Source of the DNA: Dechloromonas sp. CZR5
Lineage (GTDB): Bacteria > Pseudomonadota > Gammaproteobacteria > Burkholderiales > Rhodocyclaceae
Reading direction: 5' to 3'
Length of the DNA: 64,000 nt
Assembly: GCF_008711155.1 (NCBI RefSeq)
Contig: NZ_VUYQ01000001.1
Span: forward strand, 744,001 to 808,000
Shown here one piece after another: positions 17,613 through 26,145 of the stretch (the first letter of the stretch is position 1; each line of letters opens with the position of its first letter). Below the pieces are notes generated by a model. That model saw nothing but the letters and a program-made list of their open reading frames with translations. It made no database searches and was not told the DNA's origin. Position numbers and translations under genes: made by a program.

Positions 17613-17660
17613 AATGAGAACTGTTCCCAGTTTATTTGAATGAGAATGAATGTCAATAAC
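17613..17660 (-). promoter_or_regulatory. Double Fur site and promoter of bfd
   Basis: Two Fur-like boxes, AATGAGAACTGTTCCCAGT (17613-17631) and one centred on TGAGAATGAATGTCAATA (17641-17658), overlap a minus-strand promoter with -35 TTGACA at 17656-17651 and a TAAACT -10 after 16 bases. Tandem boxes over the promoter would give tight iron repression. Confidence 0.75.
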
Positions 17661-17826
17661 TATTTAGGGCGATGGCTGGTGATTGTGTTTTGACCGTCCC
17701 GTTGCGGGCGCCGGGTATCGCATTCGTCAATGCTCGGACTGGCAACGATGGCGATGCTGCATTTTGCGTGGACAAAAAAAGCCGCAACAGTCGTTGCGGC
17801 CCTGATGTCGTTGCCGAGGGGGCGAA

Positions 17827-18309
17827 TCAGTCGCCGCCCGGCTCCATGTGTGCCTGCAGGTAGTTCGGCAGGGTCACGTTCTCGATCAGGCTCTGCTGGG
17901 TTTCCAGCCAGTCGATGGCCTCCTCGCAGTGTTCCAGCAAATCTTCGAGCAGTTCCCGGCTGACATAGTCCTGCAGTTCCTCGCACAGCGCGATGGCCTC
18001 GATCAGCAACGGGCGCTGCGTCTCCCGCTCGTACTTGAGGTCGCCTTGCAGGCATTCGACGACGTTTTCGCCGATCAGCAGCTTGCCGAGGTTCTGGAGG
18101 TTGGGCAGGCCTTCGAGGAAAAGGATGCGTTCGATCAGTTCGTCGGCTTCCTTCATGACGCGGATCGACTGCTTGTATTGGTAGTCGTTGAGTTTTTCCA
18201 GCCCCCAGCTGCGGAACATGCGGGCATGCAGGAAATACTGGTTGATCGATGTCAGCTCGTTCTTCAGTACCTTGTTGAGTACGTCGATGATTTTCTTGTC
18301 GCCTTTCAT
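17827..18309 (-). CDS. Bacterioferritin subunit, haem-binding type
   Basis: Ferritin-like four-helix subunit of 160 residues. The haem ligand Met52 is present ([10 protein letters not shown]), but the di-iron ferroxidase centre is broken: Glu51 is Val, His54 is Glu, and near residues 128-131 ([10 protein letters not shown]) the Glu and His ligands are replaced by Cys and Ala; only Glu18 and Glu94 remain. It is therefore likely a haem-carrying, non-catalytic subunit. It lies 10 bases downstream of the catalytic subunit gene, so the two probably build a mixed 24-mer, as known for two-gene bacterioferritins of Neisseria, Pseudomonas and Magnetospirillum. Confidence 0.92.
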   Translation of the reverse strand: MKGDKKIIDVLNKVLKNELTSINQYFLHARMFRSWGLEKLNDYQYKQSIRVMKEADELIERILFLEGLPNLQNLGKLLIGENVVECLQGDLKYERETQRPLLIEAIALCEELQDYVSRELLEDLLEHCEEAIDWLETQQSLIENVTLPNYLQAHMEPGGD

Positions 18310-18319
18310 CGTACGCTCC

Positions 18320-18805
18320 TCAAGCCGGGTTGCCCGAGCCCATCTGGCTCTGCTGGTAGTTTTCGAGGCCGACCAGATCGATCAGCCGGAGCTGTTTTTC
18401 CAGGTAGTAGGCGTGATCCATCTCGGTATCCTCGAGCTGTATGCCGAGCATGTCGCGGGTCACGTAATCCTGGGCTTTTTCGCAGGCGGCCATGGCTTTC
18501 TTCAGTTCGCCGACGACCTTGTATTCCACGGCGAGGTCCGATTTGAGCATGTCGGGGACGGTCTTGCCGATCTTCAGGGCTTCCCGCTTGGAGAGGTCCG
18601 GCTTGCCTTCGAGGAAGAGGATGCGCTGGATCAGGGCGCGGGCATGCTGGCGCTCATGGTCGGATTCGTGGATGGCCTTGTCGGCCAGCTCCCGCAAACC
18701 CATGTCGGCATACATTTCGCCATGGATGAGGTACTGGTCCACGGCAGTCAGTTCGCCGGCCAGCAATGCGTTCAGGATGTCGATGATTTTCTTGTCGCCC
18801 TTCAT
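18320..18805 (-). CDS. Bacterioferritin subunit, ferroxidase type
   Basis: Ferritin-like subunit of 161 residues that oxidises Fe2+ for storage. All di-iron centre ligands are in place: Glu18, Glu51 and His54 ([11 protein letters not shown]), Glu94, and the Glu/His pair in [11 protein letters not shown]. The haem-ligand position 52 is Arg instead of Met, so this subunit cannot bind haem in the usual way. It is the first gene of a two-gene unit with the haem-type subunit; no clear Fur site was seen upstream, in line with bacterioferritins not being directly Fur-repressed. Together with bfd it forms a storage and release module. Confidence 0.93.
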   Translation of the reverse strand: MKGDKKIIDILNALLAGELTAVDQYLIHGEMYADMGLRELADKAIHESDHERQHARALIQRILFLEGKPDLSKREALKIGKTVPDMLKSDLAVEYKVVGELKKAMAACEKAQDYVTRDMLGIQLEDTEMDHAYYLEKQLRLIDLVGLENYQQSQMGSGNPA

Positions 18806-18893
18806 GGCTTTCTCCTTGGGGAATCAGTTTTCCAGAATGGCATAGGGGGTTGTGGAAAGCAAGGCGGGAGAAGCGCCCGTGCTGCCCGAAACG

Positions 18894-20123
18894 CTAGCGG
18901 TCGGCAGCAGCCGGAGGCGTTCGTCCATGCATGACGATGCGGGCCACGAACCAGATCGCCAGCAGGTTCGCAGCGACGGCCACGTAGCCGACCAGCGGAT
19001 AACCGACGATCTTCCCGCTGCCGTCGAGGCCGGTCAGGAAGCCGGCCAGCGTCGTCGCCAGGCCCATGGCCAGCGACTGCACGGTGCCGTTCAGCGACAT
19101 GAAGGTGCCGCGCAGCTTGGGCTGGGCCGATGAGGCGATGATCGCCATGGCCGGGATCATGCGTCCCGAGACGAGCACGAAAAAGGTCGTGCTGAAGATC
19201 AGCCAGATGCCCAGTGGCAGGGTTCCGGCGTGGGTCACGGCCAGGAGCGGCAGCATCGCCAGCAGGGCGATCCGGCGATAGACCTCGATCTTGCCGTAGC
19301 GGTCGGCCCAGTGGCCGATCAGCCGCGCACTGATGAAGGTGGCAGTACCGCCGACCAGATAGACGATGGGAATGTCAGCCTGCGCGATGCCGACGTTGTT
19401 CACCGCATAGACGGTGATGTAAGGAATGATCGTGAAGCCGGAAAAGATGATCAGCGCCGAGAAGAGCAGGGCGCGCAGATGGTTGGCGTCGCGCAGCACA
19501 TTGAAGGTTGCCGACAGCAGGTGGCCGCGCTTTTCCTCGTCCATGTGGTGGCGCAATTCGGGCAGGAAGCGCATGCCGACGACGATGAACAGCACGCTGA
19601 GCACGGCGATCAGCGCAAACGGCGCCCGCCAGCCGAGGTGGTTGGCCAGCCATAGCGACAACGGCACGCCGGCAATCGTGGACAGCGAAAAGGCGCTGGA
19701 CACCACCCCGCTGGCCCGGGCGCGCCGGGAGAAGGGAATGGCGTCGCCGATCATGGTGTGGATCAGCGCGCCCATGATGCCGCCGAAGACGCCGGCCAGA
19801 CCGCGGGCAATGAGCAGCGTGGCAAAGCCCGGGGCCAGTCCGCAAGCCAGCGTGGCCAGCCCGAACAGCGCAAAGCAGGCCAGCAGGACGCGCTTGCGCT
19901 CGAAGAGGTCGATGAAGGTCGCCGCCAGGATGCCGGATACCGCCGCACTGAAGCTGTAGGAGGCGACCAGCAGACCGAACTCGTGGGTGCCGATGCCGAA
20001 GGCCTGCATCAGGATCGGGCCGAGCGGCATCATGATCATGAAATCGAGCACGTGGCTGAACTGGATTCCGGCCAGCGTGAGCAGGAAGAAACGTTCGGCA
20101 CGGGGCGTCAGGGTGGCGGTCAT
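18894..20123 (-). CDS. MFS transporter
   Basis: Inner-membrane major facilitator of 409 residues with about twelve helices. The N-terminal MTATLTPRAERFFLLTLAGIQFSHVLDFMIMMPLGPIL, the loop FIDLFERKRVLLACF (motif A region) and the RLIGHWADRYGKIEVYR loop in the second half are typical of the AraJ/DHA1-like group. Substrate unknown; many such proteins export drugs or sugars. It stands alone between the bacterioferritin genes and the divergent HD-domain gene. Confidence 0.88.
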   Translation of the reverse strand: MTATLTPRAERFFLLTLAGIQFSHVLDFMIMMPLGPILMQAFGIGTHEFGLLVASYSFSAAVSGILAATFIDLFERKRVLLACFALFGLATLACGLAPGFATLLIARGLAGVFGGIMGALIHTMIGDAIPFSRRARASGVVSSAFSLSTIAGVPLSLWLANHLGWRAPFALIAVLSVLFIVVGMRFLPELRHHMDEEKRGHLLSATFNVLRDANHLRALLFSALIIFSGFTIIPYITVYAVNNVGIAQADIPIVYLVGGTATFISARLIGHWADRYGKIEVYRRIALLAMLPLLAVTHAGTLPLGIWLIFSTTFFVLVSGRMIPAMAIIASSAQPKLRGTFMSLNGTVQSLAMGLATTLAGFLTGLDGSGKIVGYPLVGYVAVAANLLAIWFVARIVMHGRTPPAAADR

Positions 20124-20221
20124 CGACGGATTCGGTGGGCGAAGGGAGCAAGGATACGCGGTGCGGCGCGGCGCGGTACACTGCAGCCCCTTCCGTCACA
20201 CGAAAACACGAGAAAATCCCC

Positions 20222-20869
20222 ATGCCCACTTTGGTTGACCGCGTTGCCGCACACATCAAGGCGCGATTCCTAGCCGAAAGCTCCGGCCACGACTGGCATC
20301 ACATCAACCGCGTCTGGCAGCTGACCCGGCGGATCGCCGCGCAGGAAGGCGCGGACAGCGAAATCGCCGAACTCGGCGCGCTGGTGCACGACATTGCCGA
20401 CTGGAAGTTCCACGGCGGCGACGACAGCGTCGGCCCGCGCGAAGCCGAAAAGCTGCTGCGCAGCGAAGGCGCGAGCGAGGCGGCGATTGCCGCCGTGGTC
20501 GACATCGTCGCTACCATTTCCTTCAAAGGTGCCGGCGTCGTCACCGCGATGCGCACGCTGGAAGGGCAATGCGTGCAGGATGCCGACCGCCTCGATGCCA
20601 TCGGCGCCATCGGCGTCGCCCGCTGCTTTGCCTATGGCGGGCATGCCGGGCGTCTCCTGCACGATCCCGACGAGCCGCCCGTGCTGCACCAGAGCGCAGC
20701 CGCCTACAAGGCCTCCAAGGGTGCCAGCCTCAACCACTTCTACGAAAAACTCTTCCTGCTCAAGGACCGGATGAACACACCGACCGGCCGCGCCATGGCG
20801 GAGCAGCGCCATCGCTTCATGGAGGAATTCGTGGCGCAGTTTCTCGCCGAGTGGAACGTTGCCGGCTGA
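20222..20869 (+). CDS. HD-domain phosphohydrolase, YedJ-like
   Basis: Predicted cytoplasmic metal-dependent phosphohydrolase of 215 residues. Metal ligands of the HD superfamily are seen in GHDWHHINRVWQL, in ALVHDIADWKFHGGD (the HD pair) and in QDADRLDAIGAIGVARCFAYGGHAGR. The layout and the C-terminal SLNHFYEKLFLLKDRMNTPTGR match the YedJ/YpgQ nucleotide-phosphohydrolase group. The ATG at 20222 was chosen because homologues begin near this point; the frame is open upstream without a domain. Confidence 0.88.
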   Translation: MPTLVDRVAAHIKARFLAESSGHDWHHINRVWQLTRRIAAQEGADSEIAELGALVHDIADWKFHGGDDSVGPREAEKLLRSEGASEAAIAAVVDIVATISFKGAGVVTAMRTLEGQCVQDADRLDAIGAIGVARCFAYGGHAGRLLHDPDEPPVLHQSAAAYKASKGASLNHFYEKLFLLKDRMNTPTGRAMAEQRHRFMEEFVAQFLAEWNVAG

Positions 20870-20923
20870 GACCGGCGTTGGGCGCTCGCCGGCCCGCCCC
20901 CGGGCGAGCAGGGGCAATCGTGA

Positions 20924-21388
20924 TTATTTCGCCACGAAGGTATCCGGCATCTGCAGGGCCACCACTTCGCCGCGTGCCGTCGCCACGCCCTCGGCGTAAA
21001 CCGTCACCTCGACCACCACCTTGCGGCCCTTGATTTCCTTGACCTGGCCGCGCAGCACCAGTTCCGGACCGAGCGGCGTCGGCTTCAGGTAGCTGACCTG
21101 CAGCGAACCGGTCACGAAGCGGAAGGCAGGCAGGCTGTCCATGGCGCGATTCTCGGCACGATACATCGCGGCAGCGGCTGTTCCGGTGCCATGGCAGTCG
21201 ATCAGCGAGGCGAGCAGCCCGCCATAGACGAAGCCGGGGATCGCCGTATGTTCCGGGTGCGGCTGAAAGCGGGTGACCGTTTCGTCGCCCTCCCAGAAGG
21301 TCTTGATCTGGTGGCCGTGTTCGTTGTTGCGGCCGCAGCCGTAGCAATGCGCGAGATTCTCCGGGTAGTAGTCCTGAAAGGCCTGCAT
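20924..21388 (-). CDS. PaaI/hotdog-fold thioesterase
   Basis: Acyl-CoA thioesterase-like protein of 154 residues. The hotdog core is visible (IPGFVYGGLLASLIDCHGTGTAAAAMYRAEN, then VTGSLQVSYLKPTPLGPELVLRGQVKEIKGRKVVVEVTVYAEG), with G-G and D in the active helix region. The N-terminal CYGCGRNNEHGHQIKTFW, with a CxxC, is typical of a large subgroup of PaaI-like enzymes. Substrate unknown. The first ATG used is at 21388; a longer frame lacks support. Confidence 0.85.
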   Translation of the reverse strand: MQAFQDYYPENLAHCYGCGRNNEHGHQIKTFWEGDETVTRFQPHPEHTAIPGFVYGGLLASLIDCHGTGTAAAAMYRAENRAMDSLPAFRFVTGSLQVSYLKPTPLGPELVLRGQVKEIKGRKVVVEVTVYAEGVATARGEVVALQMPDTFVAK

Positions 21389-21586
21389 GCTGTCTCCTCG
21401 TTGTTCTGTGCAAAAAGGCATCGTAGGCGAGGCGCCGCCGGGTGGCTACTGCCGGAGAGGACAGGATTCGTGCAAGTTCCGCCAGCCCCGTATCGCGTGC
21501 CGCATGCCTTGGCGGATGCAACGCGAGGGAACGCTTGGCGGGCCGGCCCGTCCAAATACCGGGTCATCGAAATCAAGGAGCATGTC

Positions 21587-21817
21587 ATGCAGGCACCGTT
21601 GCATACCCTGAACAACCTGTTCGCCCAACTGGGTCTGCCGAGCGGCGATGCGGCGATTGACGCCTTCATTGCCAGCCATCGTCCATTGGACAACGGCATT
21701 GCGCTCTACCGGGCATCCTTCTGGAGTGCCGCGCAGCGGAATTTTCTCAAGGAGGAAATCATCGGGGATGCCGACTGGGCCGCAGTGATCGACGACCTCA
21801 ACGGACGCCTGCGCTAG
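21587..21817 (+). CDS. DUF2789 family protein
   Basis: Small cytoplasmic protein of 76 residues with the DUF2789 pattern: MQAPLHTLNNLFAQLGLPS, a conserved FIASHRPLDNGIALYRASFWSAAQRNFLKEEI segment and DWAAVIDDLNGRLR. AAGGAG lies five bases upstream of the ATG. Function unknown; it stands alone. Confidence 0.8.
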   Translation: MQAPLHTLNNLFAQLGLPSGDAAIDAFIASHRPLDNGIALYRASFWSAAQRNFLKEEIIGDADWAAVIDDLNGRLR

Positions 21818-21848
21818 GCCGGACGTTTCCGGCAGCCGGGGCTGCCGC

Positions 21849-22229
21849 TTAGTTGCTGTCGGCGTCGGCCACCAGCTTGCCGCCCGAGGCCATCACCCGC
21901 TCGCCGAGCGCCTGCACCATGGCCTGCGCTTCCTCGGCGGCTTCCTGCATCTCCTCGGCGGTCAGCGGCCGGGCCAGCGCTTCCAGTTCGATGCGCTGGA
22001 TATTCGGGCATTTCTCGACCACTCCGTGCAGGATCGAATCCACCTTCTTCGCTCCCAGGCCGAACAGCACCCTTTCCAGCACGAACAGGCGAACGACGAT
22101 GATCTCCTCCGGGCTTTCCGCACTGGCTTGTACCGCCTGGATTTCCTTGCGCAGATAGCCGCGGAACTTGAGCGGCGTGATCTCGGCGGGAACCTGCAGG
22201 ACGGAGGAGCGGAACTGGCCTTGGATCAT
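21849..22229 (-). CDS. Conserved hypothetical protein
   Basis: A 126-residue protein not recognised. It starts MIQGQFRSSVLQVPAEITPLKFRGYLRKEIQAV, has a hydrophobic strand EEIIVVRLFVLERVLFGLGAKKVDSI and a Glu/Ala-rich C-terminal helix (LTAEEMQEAAEEAQAMVQALGERVM) that could form a coiled coil. The upstream part of the frame overlaps the next gene and is noise. No signal peptide or membrane segment, so probably cytoplasmic. Possibly co-transcribed with the membrane protein gene 72 bases upstream. Confidence 0.65.
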   Translation of the reverse strand: MIQGQFRSSVLQVPAEITPLKFRGYLRKEIQAVQASAESPEEIIVVRLFVLERVLFGLGAKKVDSILHGVVEKCPNIQRIELEALARPLTAEEMQEAAEEAQAMVQALGERVMASGGKLVADADSN

Positions 22230-22300
22230 GATCGGCAAAAGGACGGAAAGCGGCGATTCTCGCAGAAGGACGGGGGAGGGGAAAGCCTGAATGCAGGTCG

Positions 22301-22705
22301 CTACATCGAAATCGTCCGGCCGGAAGGCGGTAGGCGATAGACCTCCATTTCCGTATCCGGTGCCAGCGAATTCAGGAACAGGCTGAAGAGGGAGATGAAC
22401 AGGCCGGCGAAGAAGGCCGTCCAGAAGCCGGAAATCGTGAATCCGCGCACCAGTTTGGCGACCAGCAACAGCATCAGCGCGTTGATGACCAGCAGGAAGA
22501 AACCGAGCGTCAGGAACGTCAGCGGTAGCGTCAGCACGACCAGGATGGGCCACAGCACGGCATTCGCGAAACCCAGCAGCAGCGCCGACACGATCAGCGC
22601 CGACTTGTCCGAGAAGCGGATGCCGTTGAAGACGAGGCTGGCCACCCACAGCGAAAGCGCGGTGATGCCCCACTGGATCAGGAAGCCGGTCAGGTTGGCG
22701 AGCAT
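22301..22705 (-). CDS. Phage-holin-4/YvlD-family membrane protein
   Basis: Inner-membrane protein of 134 residues with four hydrophobic helices (LTGFLIQWGITALSLWVASLVFNGI; LIVSALLLGFANAVLWPILVVLTLPLTFLTLGFFLLVINALMLLLVAKLV; WTAFFAGLFISLFSLFLNSL). This is the PF04020-type small membrane protein family, often labelled phage holin although most members are chromosomal and of unknown role. The FANAVLWPILVVLTLPLT motif is characteristic. Confidence 0.83.
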   Translation of the reverse strand: MLANLTGFLIQWGITALSLWVASLVFNGIRFSDKSALIVSALLLGFANAVLWPILVVLTLPLTFLTLGFFLLVINALMLLLVAKLVRGFTISGFWTAFFAGLFISLFSLFLNSLAPDTEMEVYRLPPSGRTISM

Positions 22706-22861
22706 GGTTTTTCCGATTGAGCGAAGCGGTCATTATCGGGCAAGTGCATCGATGTCGGAACGGATGCTCGCCTCGCCATACGGCTTATCGTCAGCCGCCA
22801 GGAACTCCATGGCCTGTACACTGCCTTAAGCCCATCTTTTTACGGAACCCAGTCATCAATC

Positions 22862-23254
22862 ATGAAAATTGTCGTCAGAGCCTTCTTCAAAACGCTTCGC
22901 ATCATCCTGGGCCCCTTCATGCTGTTCGGCGAATTCGTCACCCGGCCGAAGGCCATGTCGCGGCCGGCAGCGAGTCAGGCCGAGGTCGATCGGCAGTGCG
23001 CCGGCATCGTTCTCTACCAGTACAAGACCTGCCCGTTCTGCATCAAGGTGCGCCAGGAGATGCGGCGTCTGGCGCTCAACGTGCAAAAGCTGGATGCGCA
23101 ACAACCGGGCGCCAACCGCAATGATTTGATCAATGGCGGCGGCAAGGCAAAAGTGCCCTGCCTCAAAATTACCGATCCGGCCGGCAATACGCAGTGGCTG
23201 TACGAATCCGGCGAGATCATCCAGTACCTGCGCCGCCGTTTTTCCACCGCCTGA
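22862..23254 (+). CDS. Glutaredoxin-like protein with N-terminal hydrophobic segment
   Basis: Thioredoxin-fold protein of 130 residues. The redox motif is YKTCPFCIKVRQEM (CPFC), followed by KVPCLKITDPAGNTQWLYESGEIIQYLRRRF, with the cis-Pro region VPCL, as in glutaredoxins and GST N-domains. The first 30 residues (MKIVVRAFFKTLRIILGPFMLFGEFVTRP) are hydrophobic and could anchor it in the inner membrane, with the active site position depending on topology. Function is likely thiol-disulfide exchange with glutathione. Confidence 0.87.
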   Translation: MKIVVRAFFKTLRIILGPFMLFGEFVTRPKAMSRPAASQAEVDRQCAGIVLYQYKTCPFCIKVRQEMRRLALNVQKLDAQQPGANRNDLINGGGKAKVPCLKITDPAGNTQWLYESGEIIQYLRRRFSTA

Positions 23255-23300
23255 CACACCCGGCCGATACGGAACGATCCTTCTGTCAGCTAGTTTGAGC

Positions 23301-23332
23301 AGCAGCCTCGGCTTCTTTCAAGCCAGGCTGCT
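23301..23332. terminator. Hairpin between convergent genes
   Basis: AGCAGCCT pairs with AGGCTGCT, with an inner GGCTT/AAGCC stem and a short loop. It lacks a strong T-tract, so termination is only probable. It sits between the convergent glutaredoxin and FliD-like genes. Confidence 0.5.
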
Positions 23333-23358
23333 GTTTCATTCACACTCAAACCGCCGGT

Positions 23359-24354
23359 TCAGGCAATGCCGTGCTTCGCGTTGTAGTTGGCCAAAGCCTT
23401 GGCCAGCTGCCCGGTCGGTTTCGCCGGGTCGCCCAGGCCGAATTCGGCCTGCAGCGAGGTCATGTTGGTGTCGATGTACGCAATGACGCGCGACAGGTTG
23501 TCCAGGCGGTTATTGATGAAATTGCCGGCCGAATTCAACAGCTCGGCTGCCTTGGCGAAATGGGCGGTGAATTCGTGCAGCGCACCGATGGCGGCCGACT
23601 TGCCGCTCGCCAGCGCCGCATCCAGCCGGGCGTTATCGACGGTTGCCAGCTTGGTCACCGGATCGATGCTCAGGCCCAGTCCGGCCATGCCGCGCAGCCC
23701 GTCCTTGGCGCCATGGAACGGGTTGGCAACGCTCTGCTCCAGTTCCCACTGCGCCACCCTGGCCGCCTGCGTGCCGGCGAGCAGACCGCCATCCTTCAGT
23801 TCGCTGCCGAAACGCTGCATCCAGGCGTTGTAGGCATCGGCAAAAGCCTGCACGCGGGCGCGGATTTCCTCGCTGCCGGAAGAGGTATCGACGCCGCCCA
23901 GCTTGATGGCCTCCTGCTGCAGCGTCGACACGTAGGCCTTCATGTCGCTCATTTCCGACGACTCTGCCTTGTAGGCCACGGCCCGGGCGTTGATGTTCGT
24001 CATCATCCGGTAGGCTGACTCCGGGTCGAACAGCGCCATGTTGCGCCCCGTGGCTGAAATGCCATTCGTGCCGCTGACGCCGGCCGCACTACCCAACAGG
24101 GCATCCAGCGCCGAATTGCCGGAGGTTTTGCCGGCCCCGAGAATATCGGCAAAATTTGCCCCGCCTGCCGCTTTGCCGGAACCTGACGCGGAGCTAGCCA
24201 GCGTATTGAGGGCTTGCGACTGAATGCCGGCCATCTGCAACTTCAGCGCGGACGAGAAATCCACCGCGTCCGCCGAGCCAGCGGCCGGTGCCGCCTTGCC
24301 ACCCTGGAGCTTCGAGAAATCGAAACCCTTGCTGTTGATTTGATTGATCGACAT
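23359..24354 (-). CDS. Hypothetical protein with FliD-like C-terminal region
   Basis: A 331-residue protein without a known name. ATG at 24354 is preceded by AGGAGG at good spacing. The N-terminal 120 residues are Ala/Gly/Ser rich and probably disordered (SINQINSKGFDFSKLQGGKAA...). The C-terminal half (RVQAFADAYNAWMQRFGSELKDG..., LGLSIDPVTKLATVDNARLDAALASGKSAAIGAL, then FINNRLDNLSRVIAYIDTNMTSLQAEFG) resembles the C-terminal part of flagellar cap protein FliD in pattern, though no flagellar genes are near. There is no signal peptide. A decayed copy of a piece of this gene is at 27.99-28.06 kb. Role unknown. Confidence 0.65.
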   Translation of the reverse strand: MSINQINSKGFDFSKLQGGKAAPAAGSADAVDFSSALKLQMAGIQSQALNTLASSASGSGKAAGGANFADILGAGKTSGNSALDALLGSAAGVSGTNGISATGRNMALFDPESAYRMMTNINARAVAYKAESSEMSDMKAYVSTLQQEAIKLGGVDTSSGSEEIRARVQAFADAYNAWMQRFGSELKDGGLLAGTQAARVAQWELEQSVANPFHGAKDGLRGMAGLGLSIDPVTKLATVDNARLDAALASGKSAAIGALHEFTAHFAKAAELLNSAGNFINNRLDNLSRVIAYIDTNMTSLQAEFGLGDPAKPTGQLAKALANYNAKHGIA

Positions 24355-24540
24355 ATCGCCTCCTGCTGTCTGGAAGGCCAAAGGCCTTCGTGATGCTTCA
24401 TGTCGGGGTGCAAGCAACAATCACACCTGTTGTAGAGGTGGCGTTGGATTGTGTAGTAGGCCAGTAGAGCCTCCCGTCCGGGGCTGCTTGCGGAACAACG
24501 AATCCGAAAATCGGTTGGGGAAGGGGGTTAAAAGGAGCGT

Positions 24541-24603
24541 ATGGAGTGGCTATCTGCTTTTCTAAAAAGGTATTTCAAATTCATCGTCAAAGTCGAGTTC
24601 TAA
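24541..24603 (+). CDS. Possible 20-residue hydrophobic peptide
   Basis: A short frame starting MEWLSAFLKRY and ending FIVKVEF, with AAGGAG three bases before its ATG. It is rich in aromatic and basic residues, like type I toxin or leader peptides, and its 3' part runs antisense to the last codons of the reverse transcriptase gene. Chance occurrence cannot be excluded. The rest of the 24355-24561 gap holds only a weak CCGA/TCGG hairpin near 24503-24513; no named RNA was recognised. Confidence 0.2.
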   Translation: MEWLSAFLKRYFKFIVKVEF

Positions 24604-26145
24604 CTTTTGGGGTTCGGGTAGCGGTGGGGTGTCAGGCGTATCGGCCAGAACCCATTCGATCATCCATTTTTCAAGCTGAGAAATAGTTGCATGGTTCTTG
24701 AGCGGCTTTAACCATGCATTTCTTTCGTCGGAGCTCATAATTTGGGCCGAGTATAGAATTGCCCTCCTATCCCACGAAGCATAGTTAAATAACGAGTCTT
24801 TTTGTTCTCTTACCCACGCAAGGTTCCGCGTACAAACAGCGGCTCGCGCGAGATAGGTTATCCGCTTATTTGAATGTAACACCTGACGTAAATTTCGGTC
24901 TTTTGCAAGGTGTGGGTGTTTGCTAATTAGCCATGAAAACCATTCGTTTGTCCCTGGTGTTTCAAGTAAACGTTGATTTTCTAAGTGTATAATTGTTTTG
25001 GTTAATGATTCTGGGTCGCATGTATCTATTATTGAGTCGAGATATAAAGCGACATCGTTGATAACTGGGCGAAAAAAATCGCAATTATCCATAAGTATTT
25101 CGGCGATATCTGGAATTCTATGAGCCCTGGCTCTTCGAATAATTGCCCGAGCAACGCCTAAGTCTAAATTTTCAAATTTAAGTATTCTTTGGATAGCATC
25201 CGTTAAGCGTTCACCAATGTCTGTGCGGACACTTTCTATAACATCTTCAACTTGAAAGGTGTACGGGTTAATAACTTCGATTTCATGCAGGATATCTAAT
25301 TTTTCAAGCTGATACTGATTGTTTAGCTCAGATTGGATGAATTCTTCCGAGCCAATGATTTTTGTTTTGTCGCTGACGAGCCCGAGACGATGGTTTTGAT
25401 GAAGATATAGCGTGAGGTTTTGTAAAATATTATCAAGGTGGAGGGTGGTGTTTGAAAATATTCGAATGTCGTCTACATATCTAACATGGTCGACATTTAA
25501 ATTCATGATGAACTGATCAACATCAATAAGAGCAGCCTCACTCATAACAATGCTTGCTGCGGGTCCAACTGGGATTCCCTGCGATGCTTTCGAGTTAATC
25601 CCAAGCAAGAAATTTTCCACCGATTTTCCAGCATTTTCCGTAGAAGCCATCGATAGTGCGTTACCCAATCGATGAAGATAAATTCTGTTGTAGAAATCTG
25701 AAATATCTGTAACTAATACATATTTGTAAATCTTGGCCAGTTCTTCACATCTAATTCTGTAATCAGAAAACCCAGAGCCTTTGACAAAGAATCCTTTTGC
25801 GTCTGGAGATATGCGGTATGAGCAAGCAACATTTTCCCGAGCGGGAATTCGATGTTCTTCTATTTTTATCGATAAACTGCGAGCGACAGCTGTGTAACAA
25901 ATAGCATCAAGTGGGTCCATTTGATGAACTATTCGATATCCGCCGCGTGGTTTCTTCCAGGGAATTGCTAAAGGCGGAACATTTGATGCAAGTTTTGTTT
26001 TGTCCATCGCTTTAAAGTCATCCCAGCGATGCCAAATGCACTCGAACTCAAATGGTTTCGGGAAGAAATCGGAGTCGTAGTATGCGGTCAAGTGTCTTCG
26101 CGCAAAATCTAAAGACTCATCGGTCAGTAACTCATGTAAAGCCAT
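24562..26145 (-). CDS. Reverse transcriptase, UG/Abi (defence-associated) type
   Basis: RNA-directed DNA polymerase of 527 residues. RT motifs in order: RT2-like PWKKPRGGYRIVHQMDPLDAI (residues 62-82), RT3 YVLVTDISDFYNRI with catalytic Asp147, RT4 SQGIPVGPAASIV (188-200), RT5 VRYVDDIRIF with catalytic Asp225-Asp226, and RT6/7 GLVSDKTKIIGSEEF. After about residue 290 there is no maturase or HNH domain but a long alpha-helical extension of roughly 210 residues and an acidic tail (LDFDDEFEIPF), the layout of the unknown-group/Abi RTs that act in anti-phage defence. It lacks a retron-type VTG and msr/msd region and a group II intron context. Base composition is far more AT-rich than the neighbours, so it was probably acquired by transfer. 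Partner genes, if any, are not obvious. Confidence 0.85.
   Translation of the reverse strand: MALHELLTDESLDFARRHLTAYYDSDFFPKPFEFECIWHRWDDFKAMDKTKLASNVPPLAIPWKKPRGGYRIVHQMDPLDAICYTAVARSLSIKIEEHRIPARENVACSYRISPDAKGFFVKGSGFSDYRIRCEELAKIYKYVLVTDISDFYNRIYLHRLGNALSMASTENAGKSVENFLLGINSKASQGIPVGPAASIVMSEAALIDVDQFIMNLNVDHVRYVDDIRIFSNTTLHLDNILQNLTLYLHQNHRLGLVSDKTKIIGSEEFIQSELNNQYQLEKLDILHEIEVINPYTFQVEDVIESVRTDIGERLTDAIQRILKFENLDLGVARAIIRRARAHRIPDIAEILMDNCDFFRPVINDVALYLDSIIDTCDPESLTKTIIHLENQRLLETPGTNEWFSWLISKHPHLAKDRNLRQVLHSNKRITYLARAAVCTRNLAWVREQKDSLFNYASWDRRAILYSAQIMSSDERNAWLKPLKNHATISQLEKWMIEWVLADTPDTPPLPEPQKLELDFDDEFEIPF

Noticed and set aside
22230..22733. N-terminal extension of the 126-residue hypothetical protein
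   Set aside because: It is an alternate-frame shadow of the YvlD-like membrane protein gene.
24562..26145. Group II intron maturase
   Set aside because: No maturase X or HNH domain follows the RT and no intron domain V-like structure was seen at the 3' side.
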